DNA from: Holophagae bacterium
GTDB taxonomy: Bacteria; Acidobacteriota; Holophagae; Acanthopleuribacterales; Acanthopleuribacteraceae
Reading direction: 5' to 3'
Assembly: GCA_030429565.1 (NCBI GenBank)
Contig: JAUIFE010000010.1
Location: forward strand, 124,001-188,000
Length of the DNA stretch: 64,000 bases
Shown here: positions 20,201 to 28,411 of the stretch, piece after piece
How positions within the stretch are numbered: the stretch's first letter is position 1
Layout: each line of letters opens with the position of its first letter
Notes under the pieces: model-generated
Told to the model about the DNA's origin: nothing
What the model saw: only the letters and a program-made list of their open reading frames with translations
Databases searched by the model: none
Translations under genes and position numbers: made by a program

Positions 20201-23200
20201 ACACTGGTGAACCTGGATGTCCACGGCAACCAACTGACCGCCCTGCCGACCATGAACGGCTTAAGCGGCCTGACCACGTTGAACGCAGCCGAAAACCAGT
20301 TAACGGTGCTGCCCGACCTGACGCCGTTGACCCCGCTGATCACCTTGACGCTTACCGACAACCAACTGAGCGATTTCCCCGACTTGAGCGGGTTCGCCGC
20401 GCTACGCACCGTGGAATTCGCCGGTAACCTGTTGGGTCCCGACGATTGTGCCGCGATTAGCGCCGCCCAAGGTGTCGCGCAAAACCGCGTCGTCGTCAAC
20501 CCACTCAAGGACGGCAGCGACCTCGAGTGTCCCAACACCGCGCCGCAAATCATCAGCTTGAACGTACCCGCCACCGGCAGCTACGAAAGCCGTGTGACCA
20601 TGTCGGCCACCGTGGAAGACACCGAAAACGACCGTGTCACCCTGTACTGGGATTTCGGCAACGGCCAAACCGGTCAGGCTTACAGCTACGAAGATGTCGA
20701 CGTCACGTACGCGAGCACCGGCACTTATACCGTATCGGTTCGCGCCGTCGACGCCCGTGGCCTGGAAAGCGAAGCCGAAACCCAAATCGTGATTGGCAGT
20801 AAAGCGCCGCGCGTCACCCGCTACGGCATTCCGTCACAGGTATTTGCCAACACCAACACGCCGTTCTCTATTGAAGGCGAAGACCCCGAAGGCGATCCAA
20901 TTACCTTCACCTGGGACTTCGGCGACGGCAGTGCCACCGTGGTCGGCGCCAATGTCAACCACACCTACACTGAAACGGGCAACGTCACCGTGACCGTCAC
21001 CCTCGACGACGGCTTGGGCGGCATCGCCACCTTCAGTCGCGACGTGGAAGTCAGAGCGCAAAACCGTTACCCGGACATCGAAAGTGTGTCGGTTCCTTCA
21101 ACCGCCACGATGGGTTCCCCGGTCGCCTTCTCGGCCGAGGCAAGCGATCCCGACGGCGACGACATCACCTTTAACTGGGAGTTCGGCGACGGCGAAACCG
21201 CAACCGGTAACCCCGTCAACCACAGCTACAACGAAGCCGGCGATTATACCGTTCGTTTGGTCGTTCGCGACAGCTATGGCTACGGCCGCAGCACCAGCCG
21301 CACCATTCGCGTCAGCGCCGCCAACGCCGATCCGGTCATCCAGTCGGCCACCGTACCCACCACCGCCGACGTCGACGAGACGCTCACCATGAGCGTGTCG
21401 GTCAGCGATCCCGATGGTGATCCCCTCACCATCACCTGGACGCTCGGCGACGGCAACCAACAACAGGGCTCGAGCATTCAGCACAGCTACAACGCCGAAG
21501 GCTCGTACATCGTCACCATCACCGTCACCGACGGTCGCGGCGGCGAAGCCACCACCGTTCGCAACGTCAACGTCAGCGAACCGGATAACCGCAAACCGGA
21601 AATCACCGCACTCACCGTGCCGACTACCGGCAACGCGGGCGAGGCCGTCGCGTTCTCCGTGACCGCCACCGATCCCGACGGCGATGCACTCACCTACAGT
21701 TGGGACTTCGGCGACGGCAGTGCCACCGTGGCTTCGGCCGCGGTCAGCCACACCTTCACCGAGGCCGGCGACTTCACCGTCAACGTCACCGTTGCCGATG
21801 ATCGCGGCGCCCAAGTCATCGCCGGCGGCGTCATCCGCATCCAATCCGAAACGCCGGTCACCGACCTGACCGTTCCGGTTACCGTCAATGGTCTGACGGC
21901 CGCAAGTGACGGCGCGTTGCTTTTCCGCCTCGAAGCCGACGAGAACCTGAGCCGTCTTGTGTTCCAACTCGCCGGCGGCACCGGCAACGCCGACCTCTAC
22001 CTACTGGAAGGGGCCGTCCCCGCCTTGGACAACTACGACTTCATCGCCGACGGCGGTGATAACAACGAAACCATCGACGTGCCCGCACCAGCCGGCAAAA
22101 CCTGGTACCTGATGGTCCATGCCGCCGACGCCTTCAGCGACGCCGTCCTGACCGTCGACGGCGACCTTGAAAACCAGGCGCCGACGATTGATTCCGTCTC
22201 GTTGCCCACCGGTGGCAGCGTCGGCCAAACCCTCAACTTCAGCGTGACCGCCGACGATGCCGACGGTGACGACCTGCAAATCACCTGGACCTTCGGCGAC
22301 GGTTCGCAAGCAAGCGGCGCCGACGTGACCCACGCCTACGACGCCGCCGGTACCTTCGACGTGCAAGTCAGCGTCAACGATGGTCGCGGCGGTCAAGTGA
22401 ACAGCCAAGGCCAAGTCACCATCCAGGCCGCACAGGGCAACCAGGCACCGCAAATCAGTGGTGTCGATTATCCTGGCAGCGCCGAAAGTGGTGATCCGGT
22501 TACCTTTACCGCCAACGCCACCGATCCCAACGGTGATCCCCTCACCTATTCCTGGACCTTCGGCGACGGCTCCAGTGCCGACGGGCGTTCCGTCACCCAC
22601 ACCTACGCCGCCGGCGGCGTGTTTAACGTCCAGGTACGCGTCAGCGACGGGCGTGGCGGCACGGCCACCGGCAACCTGCAAATCCAAATCATCCACGTCC
22701 CCATCCTCGGCATCGGCGACAGCGTCACCGATCTGAGTGGTGACAGTGGTGCTTATCTGCGTCACAAAATTGTCGCAAGTGCCGACGTGACCGAACTGGT
22801 CGTCACCAGCTCGGGCGGCAGCGGCGACATGGCATTGTTCGTGCGCGCCGGTGCTTGGCCGCAAGGCAGCGACTATGACTTCGTTTCCTGGCAAGCCGGC
22901 AACGACGAGCAGGTCAACATCACCAACCCCGCCGATACAACTTGGTTCGTGGTCGTCTACGGCGCCGCCGCCTTCGACGGTGTCACCCTGCAAGTCAGCG
23001 GCACTGAAGAAGGCGGTGACAACCAGGCCCCCAGCCTCAGCGGGCTCAGCCTGCCGGCAAGCGCCACCGTCGACGAGAACCTGACCTTCTCCGTCCAAGC
23101 CAATGATCCCGACGGCGACGACCTCACCGTCACCTGGACCACCGGCGACGGCCAAACGCTACAGGGTGCGCAAGTCAATCACGCCTTCACGCAGGCCGGC

Positions 23201-24136
23201 GAGTACACCGTCACCGCCACCGTCAGCGACGGCCGTGGTGGCAGCGACAGCGCGACCGGTACCGTCACCGTCACCGCCGGCAGCGGCGGCGACGATAACC
23301 GTGCGCCGTCGATCACCGACGGCAGCGTGCCCACGCAAGCCACCGTCGGTACCGCCGCGAACTTCCAAGTCACCGCAACCGATCCCGACGGCGATTCGCT
23401 GACGGTGACCTGGCAATTCGGCGACGGAGAAAGTGCCACCGGTGCTTCCGTCTCGCACACCTACACCAGTGCCGGTTCCTTTGACTGGAGCGTATCCGTC
23501 AGCGACGGTCGCGGCGGTCAAATCGGCAGCAGCGGCACCGTTGAAGTCGCCAACCAAAGCCAAAGCAATCGCCCACCGCAGGTGACCGGCATGAGCTTCA
23601 ACCCACAAACCGAAACCGGCACCGCCACGCAGTTCAGCGCGACCGCCACCGATCCCGACGGCGATGCGCTCACCTACACCTGGGTGTTCGGCGACGGCAT
23701 CAGTGTCGATGGCCAATCCGTCACCCACAGCTTCTTAATGGGCGGCACGATTGACGTCGAGGTCCGCGTCAGCGACGGCCGCGGCGGCACGGCGACGGGT
23801 CGTTCCTCGATCCAAGTCGTGGCCCTACCGTCCATCGATGTCGGCCAATCGATCCCCGGTCTCAACGCCGAACAAAACGCGGTGTTGTACTACAAACTGG
23901 TCGTGCCGGCCGGTACAGCGTCGGTGACCGTTACGCTGGGTGAAGGCAGCGGCGACGCCGACCTCTACATCCGCCAAGACGACAAACCAACCGGTTCTAA
24001 CTTCGATTTCCGCAGTTGGAACACCGGCAACGGTGAATCGATTCGCATCGACGCCGCCGCCGGCAAGACGTGGTACATCATGATCCACGCCTACGAAGCC
24101 GTCACCGGCGTCACCTTGTCGGTACAAGCGAACTAA
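14273..24136 (+). CDS. Giant secreted astacin-like protease with LRR, cohesin-like, 21 PKD and 3 PPC domains
   Basis: About 3287 residues, exported. I prefer GTG at 14273 (AGGAG at 14261-14265, short signal peptide MTSHLRLWGATLIFVLFSAM); ATG at 14213, overlapping the upstream stop, is the alternative and adds 20 residues. The catalytic domain carries the astacin zinc site HELGHALGLLHEQQRGDRD (first His about 154) and the Met-turn SIMHY. Then come an LRR block (about 297-375), a first PKD, a cohesin-like beta domain (about 495-630, VGRPGDMVSLPLFF...), a cadherin-like segment, ten PKD repeats, a calcium loop plus a second LRR block (about 1637-2065), five PKDs, and then PKDs alternating with three PPC domains to the end. 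PKDs show the WDFGDG core. Such proteins bind or digest extracellular polymers. The upstream toxin carries a dockerin, so physical pairing is conceivable. A terminator follows. Confidence 0.9.
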   Translation: MTSHLRLWGATLIFVLFSAMTLAGTPPEADAGQTRMVRMGDMWVRVRAAEARPGKTSAKRADDDIIITPWANGIVYYRYADDVNGVQMEIFDEAVQAWDALDNVTVVRVTADDPQPTNYIEVRNSLSGNNSALGMVGGKQILNLQTWEPSVILHELGHALGLLHEQQRGDRDTYVTVTLNNVKPDKRGNYTLIDGFQQYGDYDFASIMHYHSHAFSKNGLPVMEPTAAYADQADIMGRLDTLSAQDIAEIEQRYQGLSTPISIADAQLRAALLELVDYDRNGVLTNSEARSLTGILSLKEKEINDLSGIEAFTSITGLDMQGNQLSSLPDLSALTRLSYLNLNSNQFTSMPNPAAGLPLDVLFIEHNPLNDDACTQIEVLRQRGLKVLRFNPRADASRLDCANAVPELREIQVPDNLVAGVAGAFALDLSDGDNDRLFVHWDFGDGGKPVGGRQVRHTYNAEGTYQIRVRVADRFGGLTEQTRQVSVAAALTQPYVVLGKAVGRPGDMVSLPLFFGHMQEAVALQCDLVFDGALLTSEQVLAETGLAPHEFHLGFPEPGRARLTVFDVADNDALQQGRLVHVPLRVAAAAVPGFVSVRLENVFVVSAAAAHVTVGDLVPGVVQVVRAVNRVPRIFDYNIDLPSSYRAFEANIAAYDLDGDNFLFEVVDQGTLGVAEIDPLTGDMRYTPNPGSSGTDVVTYRVFDGLAYSRLATYDINLERGSAPPVIDALNVPDQGYVGVAIPFSATFSDPEGDDLHILWDFGNESGSNDAAPNALYSEAGTYTVSLEIFDGSSKVRRETQIEILANGAPEFVNLSIPTQGRMFSDVTFTSLVSDPDGDPVTVTWELGDGVVMEGENVSHAYQTAGTRNITVTARDDKGAETVRLGNVSIVSTLPPEIYSIHVPPNGSVGQPVTFWVGAGDYNHNINQFRWTFGDGSGASGYRVSHTYTSAGSYPITLRVVDSSNLTTRYDGSIEIGDNATPVIHFVNGPDSLAQNDNGAFSVVAEDPDGDSLTVTWDMGDGTTLTGASVAHSYSAVGEKTVTVTARDAQGASTQAVKMVLVDDNNAPDIQDVQLAALRSQNYRFDFAVSAQDVDGDDLSYHWDFGNGETADSASGSILARDLGIYRVVVTVTDSRGAATQHGQWLEIVDNDSPSYAWTAIPDKAKAGLETHFLAQAKDNEGDDVTYRWTIAGQTVEGRAAAFTFAEDGRQTIKLHLEDERGATRERNFSVQVGDEAAPALRNLTLPATAIINRTTHFEVDAIDPDGGALSQTWTFGSDQVSDQTAFDHTFTSYGSVNVTLVVSDDAGNQTRVNAYGGVDVHFEPVIERFEVPTQVKAGEVFDAQSTADDPANDRLDYAWDFGDGSPIVTQQSTQHTYAEAGQYLVRLTVTDHRGASVFREQEVTVYDNLPPQITTLNVPSEGRVDVALAVSAAIVDVEDDAFTTAWDFGDGSPEVTGNPAEHAYAAPGVYTVTLTVTDARGAVNQQSADVEIFEYPVIENLDVPIIVVRDQDVAMSVDAYNPSGGALDYTWNFGDGSDEVTGSDSVTHRFTQLGLRIPVKVTVSNGVRSSDATVYVAVLGPDTEAVAFTSSGFKDAMVAEYDGNGDGEISYGEAAAVDGDVYLRTISGSDIDLGGLEAFINITGFAAPYGRVKTVPHLSHLVHLTDIDLKSNTVRTLRSLPVNLTKLNLERNDLYGLPLLPSTLTWLDCSNNNIRSGFGRGRAPASLVYLACSSNSDNRSSTRFNLLLKEATGLRTLIAKTNHIDMRYFELPDGLENLTITHTATIENVTGLPDSIVNLDLGYNPEITTIDRLPANLEVFDFGGYNINFSTYKLAAIGDLSHLSKLRELELPNMKLTTLSGLSGMTALTKLDVSGNEITGVLEDIDGLHALTHLDLGGNQLTEIGTIPAALDTLILSQNQLTDLPDLTELNEVRILAVAGNQLTEVADLSDKTSLVQLNLADNQLTEVPALPRTGTLVNLDVHGNQLTALPTMNGLSGLTTLNAAENQLTVLPDLTPLTPLITLTLTDNQLSDFPDLSGFAALRTVEFAGNLLGPDDCAAISAAQGVAQNRVVVNPLKDGSDLECPNTAPQIISLNVPATGSYESRVTMSATVEDTENDRVTLYWDFGNGQTGQAYSYEDVDVTYASTGTYTVSVRAVDARGLESEAETQIVIGSKAPRVTRYGIPSQVFANTNTPFSIEGEDPEGDPITFTWDFGDGSATVVGANVNHTYTETGNVTVTVTLDDGLGGIATFSRDVEVRAQNRYPDIESVSVPSTATMGSPVAFSAEASDPDGDDITFNWEFGDGETATGNPVNHSYNEAGDYTVRLVVRDSYGYGRSTSRTIRVSAANADPVIQSATVPTTADVDETLTMSVSVSDPDGDPLTITWTLGDGNQQQGSSIQHSYNAEGSYIVTITVTDGRGGEATTVRNVNVSEPDNRKPEITALTVPTTGNAGEAVAFSVTATDPDGDALTYSWDFGDGSATVASAAVSHTFTEAGDFTVNVTVADDRGAQVIAGGVIRIQSETPVTDLTVPVTVNGLTAASDGALLFRLEADENLSRLVFQLAGGTGNADLYLLEGAVPALDNYDFIADGGDNNETIDVPAPAGKTWYLMVHAADAFSDAVLTVDGDLENQAPTIDSVSLPTGGSVGQTLNFSVTADDADGDDLQITWTFGDGSQASGADVTHAYDAAGTFDVQVSVNDGRGGQVNSQGQVTIQAAQGNQAPQISGVDYPGSAESGDPVTFTANATDPNGDPLTYSWTFGDGSSADGRSVTHTYAAGGVFNVQVRVSDGRGGTATGNLQIQIIHVPILGIGDSVTDLSGDSGAYLRHKIVASADVTELVVTSSGGSGDMALFVRAGAWPQGSDYDFVSWQAGNDEQVNITNPADTTWFVVVYGAAAFDGVTLQVSGTEEGGDNQAPSLSGLSLPASATVDENLTFSVQANDPDGDDLTVTWTTGDGQTLQGAQVNHAFTQAGEYTVTATVSDGRGGSDSATGTVTVTAGSGGDDNRAPSITDGSVPTQATVGTAANFQVTATDPDGDSLTVTWQFGDGESATGASVSHTYTSAGSFDWSVSVSDGRGGQIGSSGTVEVANQSQSNRPPQVTGMSFNPQTETGTATQFSATATDPDGDALTYTWVFGDGISVDGQSVTHSFLMGGTIDVEVRVSDGRGGTATGRSSIQVVALPSIDVGQSIPGLNAEQNAVLYYKLVVPAGTASVTVTLGEGSGDADLYIRQDDKPTGSNFDFRSWNTGNGESIRIDAAAGKTWYIMIHAYEAVTGVTLSVQAN

Positions 24137-24180
24137 ACGCATGCATCGTTACTGATGCGCTAACCTAAAACGCAACAAGC

Positions 24181-24217
24181 CGCCGTGTCCCTTCCCCAAG
24201 GGTCACGGCGTTTTTTT
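24181..24217 (+). terminator. Intrinsic terminator of the Rhs/PKD operon
   Basis: CGCCGTGTCCCTT (24181-24193) pairs with AAGGGTCACGGCG (one mismatch) across a CCCC loop, followed by seven T. It closes the transcript 45 bases after the giant gene. Confidence 0.9.
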
Positions 24218-24451
24218 GTAGGAGATCACCAAACCTGGAAGGACAAACCTAAACTAAGCGATTCAAAATGACCAAATCGCCCAACTTGTTGGGCGCCAAC
24301 ATCTCGTAACAAGCCACTTAACTCACAATCCATTTAAAACAAGACATATAACATAACCATCGCACAATAAAGCTGAACCTCTTTTAGAAAAAGGCCAAAA
24401 TTTGTAGAAATTCCCGAGAGCAATCTCTCCAAAAAAAACACAATTTTTCAC
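24218..24451. other. AT-rich intergenic stretch
   Basis: No reading frame, repeat or RNA structure recognised. The base composition falls sharply relative to the operon upstream. It leads into the promoter of the small secreted protein gene. Confidence 0.5.
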
Positions 24452-24479
24452 TTGCAAATTAAATAACTCCGACTACAAT
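24452..24479 (+). promoter_or_regulatory. Candidate sigma70 promoter for the small secreted protein
   Basis: TTGCAA (24452-24457), a 16-base spacer, TACAAT (24474-24479). The predicted start near 24486 leaves a 40-base leader ending in AAGGAAGG. Confidence 0.5.
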
Positions 24480-24526
24480 CAAAACACCGCCCTAAAAACA
24501 CAAGCTTCCACAAGGAAGGTACATCA

Positions 24527-24760
24527 ATGAAACTATTGAGAACACCCCTAACAGGATTATTTTTTTTACTTGCTTCGATTATGATTTTTGGGAATGCACA
24601 AACTCAGATTTGTGACCGTGAAGGCCCCTTAGAGGAGGTTAAAGTAACCATCTATTATGAAAGAGGCGATGTATTCGTTACCGATCATTTCTTTTATTAC
24701 TATAATGCCTGCGGGGATATAGTCAGAACACGTCGGGTTAGAATTAGCTTCGACGACTAA
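24527..24760 (+). CDS. Small secreted protein of unknown function
   Basis: 77 residues. ATG is preceded by AAGGAAGG (24512-24519). A clear signal peptide (MKLLRTPLTGLFFLLASIMIFGNA) leaves a mature part of about 50 residues with two cysteines (QICDRE... and YNACGD) that could form one disulfide, and an aromatic-rich centre (DHFFYYYNACGD). AT-rich codon use differs from the neighbours. It has its own plausible promoter and an intrinsic terminator downstream, so it looks like an independent unit. I do not recognise a family. Confidence 0.68.
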   Translation: MKLLRTPLTGLFFLLASIMIFGNAQTQICDREGPLEEVKVTIYYERGDVFVTDHFFYYYNACGDIVRTRRVRISFDD

Positions 24761-24838
24761 CCTTAGCACCATTCCCGTGTCGAAGGACTGCTCCAGGTTC
24801 ACTACCCACGCGAATCACCTGTGCGCACCAATGAAAAT

Positions 24839-24878
24839 GCCACCGTGCCCTTTTTCCAAGGAGCACGGTGGCTTTTTT
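24839..24878 (+). terminator. Intrinsic terminator after the small secreted protein
   Basis: GCCACCGTGC (24839-24848) pairs perfectly with GCACGGTGGC (24863-24872), followed by six T. Confidence 0.9.
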
Positions 24879-25327
24879 CATGTCGACCGTTCGCCGGGCA
24901 CCAACTACCAACAGCCTGAATAACCTGAAAGCATTGGCCATTCACCCTCAATCGAGGAACTGCCAATTCCATTTAGATGGGTGCCCACTTTGTCTTTTCA
25001 CCACCAACCTAATTGAGTGGGGCGAACGTCAAGTAAGGCAGGTATCCATCGGTCTTGCCCTAGCATGGAAACGCTGCCCGAAATGGGGACTATTTTTGAG
25101 CCAATGACAAGCGAAAAGGAATCCAGGGTTTTGTTCTTCCCAAAACCCTTAAGCCTGTCTTGAAAGGCTTTTGGAAAGAACAAATGCTAAGGGGAAGTAG
25201 TACCCATTTGGGCTGTCAAAGTGGTACCCGTTTCCGTTGTCGAAACCACTAGCAGGTATTGTAAAAGGTGTCTGTCGTAATCCAGCCCCTACCCCGACGG
25301 GATGAACTGTTCCTTCAATGTTACTTT
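24879..25327. other. Intergenic, nothing recognised
   Basis: A frame at 24868-25107 begins inside the terminator hairpin and has no recognisable content, so I do not call it. A small inverted repeat (AAGCCT...AGGCTT) lies near 25150-25170. Confidence 0.5.
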
Positions 25328-25909
25328 CTATTTGATACCTCTCTTTTCAGGCTCTAGATCAAAAAGCTCACGCTGAGGCAACCTGGACATAAAATCAGAA
25401 ATAGCATTATTGGCCTTCTTCCGTGCTTCCAAAATGTCTATCCCTAAAGGAAAACCATTTTTATCTTTGACGCCAACATACTTTCTAATCTCAAGCGCCT
25501 TGTAGAGTTCCATAATATGCTCTTTCATTTCAGGAAAATACAGATCATAAATCAACTTGATACGAGTAATGTTCTCATCATTTTCACATCGCTCTTCTTC
25601 CGTAACCAGATCCGATATTTCAATATCCACCTCTTTACTTCTGGCTTCATCCATCTTTTCAGTAATTTTTCTGTGGTATTTTTCTAACTCTGCAATCAAA
25701 ACATACAATTCTTCAAGCAACGCACGTTCACGAATTTCTTTGTGTTCCCTTATCTCATTCGTAATTTCAAGGTTCTTCAGTGACCTATTCTCTTCGATCA
25801 TTTCTTTATGCCTTTTGTTCTGCTCCTTACTTGTAAAGAAGGCCACAGTCAAAGCGCTTCCTGCTGCAACAAGACCCGACCACACAGCATGCGGAATATA
25901 AAAAACCAT
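25328..25909 (-). CDS. Membrane-anchored coiled-coil protein, unknown function
   Basis: 193 residues from ATG at 25909, which follows an AAGGGAGAGG purine tract; a start at 25930 lacks a ribosome site. One N-terminal transmembrane segment (about residues 7-25, VWSGLVAAGSALTVAFF) is followed by a long charged helix (KEQNKRHKEMIEENRSLKN...) predicted to be coiled coil, then an acidic linker and a helical end. No catalytic motif seen. The codon use is AT-rich and unlike the high-GC genes on both sides, suggesting a transferred gene. Proteins of this shape occur near phage-defence and mobile regions, but nothing here supports a specific role. Confidence 0.68.
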   Translation of the reverse strand: MVFYIPHAVWSGLVAAGSALTVAFFTSKEQNKRHKEMIEENRSLKNLEITNEIREHKEIRERALLEELYVLIAELEKYHRKITEKMDEARSKEVDIEISDLVTEEERCENDENITRIKLIYDLYFPEMKEHIMELYKALEIRKYVGVKDKNGFPLGIDILEARKKANNAISDFMSRLPQRELFDLEPEKRGIK

Positions 25910-26098
25910 TTCCTCTCCCTTCATGACCAACTAAGTCAGTATACCAAACTTGCTTCCAGATTAGACCAAAGGAAAATCTTCACAGAAGATGTGTCACAGA
26001 ACTGCTTACTTTTGGGATCAACAGAAACCAAACGGGCCTGATGAACACGCGTTACTTCAGAACAGAACTTGAAAGGACAAAAGATCGAGATGCCCGCT

Positions 26099-28177
26099 TC
26101 ACGAGGTGTGCAGGGCGGTGATTTTGTTGTCGGTGGCTTGCCGGGGTTGGCCGGTTTCCAAGGCAAGCAGTTGGGCGTAGCTACCGTTGCGGGCCAGTAA
26201 GGTTTCGTGGGTGCCGCGCTCGAGGATACGGCCGCGACCGAGGACACAAATTTGGTCGACCTCCCGAATGGTCGACATGCGGTGGGCGATGGTGATCACG
26301 GTACGGTCGCGGCACAGGCGCGCGAAGGACTTGCGCAGCGCCGCCTCGGTTTCGTTGTCGACAGCCGAGGTGGCCTCGTCGAAGATGATGATCGGAGGGT
26401 TTTTAAGCATAACCCTGGCGATTGAGATACGCTGGCGCTGACCACCTGATAACTTAACACCGCGCTCACCCACACCTTCGTTGAAACCCAACGGCATGGC
26501 TTCGATAAAGTCCAGCGCCTCGGCCTGACGCGCGGCTTCGCGCACGGCGGCCATGTCGGCATCGGGTCGGCCGTAGGCGATATTATCGAAAATGGTCCCA
26601 TCGAAGAGGAACACGTCCTGGCCCACGTACCCGACCATCTCGCGCAAACTCGCCAAACTTAGCGCGCGCAGGTCTTGGCCGTCCAACAACACCCGCCCCG
26701 CGTTGGGGTCGTAGAATCGCGGCACCAACTTGGCCACGGTCGATTTGCCGGAGCCCGTCTCACCAACCAACGCCAGCGACGAGCGGGCGGGCACACGGAG
26801 GTCAAACCGCGTCATCACGGGTTTTTGGGGATGATAGGCGAAGCTCACGCTTTCGAAGGTCAGCTCGCCCTGGACCTCCCAGCGCGACAGCGTTTGCGCC
26901 CCGTCGACCATGGCGGGCTCACGGGCCAAGAGTTGCTGGAGGCGGGCCGTCGCGCCAACGGTGTTGTGGTAGAGGTCGTATTTTTGGTCGAGGCCCCAGG
27001 CAATCGTGGTCATCTGCGGCAGCATGAAGGTTTGCATCATGAATTGCGTGCTGCTCAGCGCGCCGTTTAACACCATCACGCCGCTGTAGGCCAAAGGCAA
27101 CACCATACCCGTCACCAAGGCCAACTTGGTCAGGTTGGCGTAGGCCGCACTCAAGTTGTACGAGGCGGCAATGTCATCGTGGAGCACCGCGCCGGAAGCC
27201 TTGACGCGCTCGGATTCGAATTTTTCACGGCTAAAACTCTTAACGGTTTCCATACCGGCCAAACTGTTGGCTACGACGTTGGCGGCTTTCTGCTCGGCAT
27301 CGCCACGCGCCAAGTACTGATCGGTAATGCGCTGGTGGTAACGACGGAACAACAGCATCATCAAAGGCGCCGACGAAAGGGTCAACAAAAACGCGGTCGG
27401 CGAAATCCACATCAAAAACAAACCGCCGCCGACCAAGGTCACCGATTTTTCCAACACGGCGTGTGGCATGGATTCCAAAAAAGCGCGCAGGGTGCGGCTG
27501 TCGCCGTCGATGATCTGGGCCAAACGGCTGGTCTGGCGGCTCTGCAAGTAAGCAATATCCAAGGCGGCGACTTTGTCGAACGCGGCCACACGTACCTCGT
27601 GGGCGACCTGGCCGGCATATTCCTGCCACGCTTCGTTCTGCAACACGTTTAAGCGCGAATCGAGCGCGCGCACGCCCCAAACCCCCACGCCCAAGGTAGC
27701 CATCTGCGCCACGGCCGATTTGATGCCCAAGCCGGCCAACAGGGTGCTGCCGCCGGAAATGGCGGTGGTCAGCAACAACCCAAACGAAAGCGGTTCGGCC
27801 AGGGTAGTGACGGCATTGAGCACCGAATACAGCGAAGCCTTGCGGCGCAACTTGGGATCCTGCTCGTGACGCTTTATCAGCGCGCAAATCTCCTTGATGC
27901 CGGGCTCGGTGTCGGCTTCGGTGTTTTGTAGGCTGTCGATGAGATCGGCCAAGGCCGCTTTAAGGTGGGCACCGGGACGGAACTCAAGCAGCAAACGGCC
28001 GGTAGCGGGGTTGGCACGCACGTGGGTGACGCCGTCCTCGGCGGCGAGTGCGGTTTCCAGTAGGCGCGCGAGTTGCGGGCAACGCCACAAAGCAGGCACA
28101 TCCCAGCGCTCGCGCCCCGGTAGTTGAGACCGTAAACGCGGCAATCCATGCTTCGAACCGCGACGCACGCTCACCAA
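26099..28177 (-). CDS. ABC exporter (fused TMD-NBD) with HMA-like N-terminal region
   Basis: A 692-residue half-transporter. Residues about 25-85 (DVPALWRCPQLARLLETALAA... GRLLLEFRP) resemble the HMA-like cytoplasmic domain found ahead of some P-type ATPases and ABC exporters. Then comes a six-helix type I exporter membrane domain (about 110-430) and an ATPase domain with Walker A GETGSGKST, signature LSGGQRQR, Walker B IIIFDEAT and the H-loop IAHRMS. The start at 28177 is TTG followed directly by GTG; either could initiate. It is transcribed away from the PKS-NRPS operon, sharing a 350-base intergenic region, which suggests export of the product or self-resistance. It would work as a homodimer, since no partner half-transporter is present. 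Substrate is inference. Confidence 0.9.
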   Translation of the reverse strand: MVSVRRGSKHGLPRLRSQLPGRERWDVPALWRCPQLARLLETALAAEDGVTHVRANPATGRLLLEFRPGAHLKAALADLIDSLQNTEADTEPGIKEICALIKRHEQDPKLRRKASLYSVLNAVTTLAEPLSFGLLLTTAISGGSTLLAGLGIKSAVAQMATLGVGVWGVRALDSRLNVLQNEAWQEYAGQVAHEVRVAAFDKVAALDIAYLQSRQTSRLAQIIDGDSRTLRAFLESMPHAVLEKSVTLVGGGLFLMWISPTAFLLTLSSAPLMMLLFRRYHQRITDQYLARGDAEQKAANVVANSLAGMETVKSFSREKFESERVKASGAVLHDDIAASYNLSAAYANLTKLALVTGMVLPLAYSGVMVLNGALSSTQFMMQTFMLPQMTTIAWGLDQKYDLYHNTVGATARLQQLLAREPAMVDGAQTLSRWEVQGELTFESVSFAYHPQKPVMTRFDLRVPARSSLALVGETGSGKSTVAKLVPRFYDPNAGRVLLDGQDLRALSLASLREMVGYVGQDVFLFDGTIFDNIAYGRPDADMAAVREAARQAEALDFIEAMPLGFNEGVGERGVKLSGGQRQRISIARVMLKNPPIIIFDEATSAVDNETEAALRKSFARLCRDRTVITIAHRMSTIREVDQICVLGRGRILERGTHETLLARNGSYAQLLALETGQPRQATDNKITALHTS

Positions 28178-28411
28178 GTCACCCCCGACACCACGGCCAG
28201 ATTCTCGTAATCTTGACTATTTACTTCAAAGGCAGTGCATTCATAAAAAACAACCATCCCACCACATTGATGCACTTTAGACTGGCGCCGAGTCATCGTT
28301 CACCGCCCATGTTTAAGTCATTTTTTTCTAAATAAATAGGACTAGACACACTGCATTTCTTTGCCAGAAAGCTGTCTCATCTTACACGGGCACTTATTCA
28401 AGCTCAAGACC
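28178..28411. other. Divergent intergenic region of ABC exporter and PKS operon
   Basis: AT-rich spacer between divergent genes. A TTGACT at 28213 has only a weak downstream -10 match. The minus-strand exporter promoter should lie here but I cannot define it. Confidence 0.45.

Noticed and set aside
24868-25107. 79-residue frame after the small secreted protein
   Set aside because: Starts inside a clear terminator hairpin and has no protein-like features.
28213-28241. Promoter at TTGACT in the divergent region
   Set aside because: No good -10 box at 16-18 bases; the TTGACA at 28412 is far better placed and matched.
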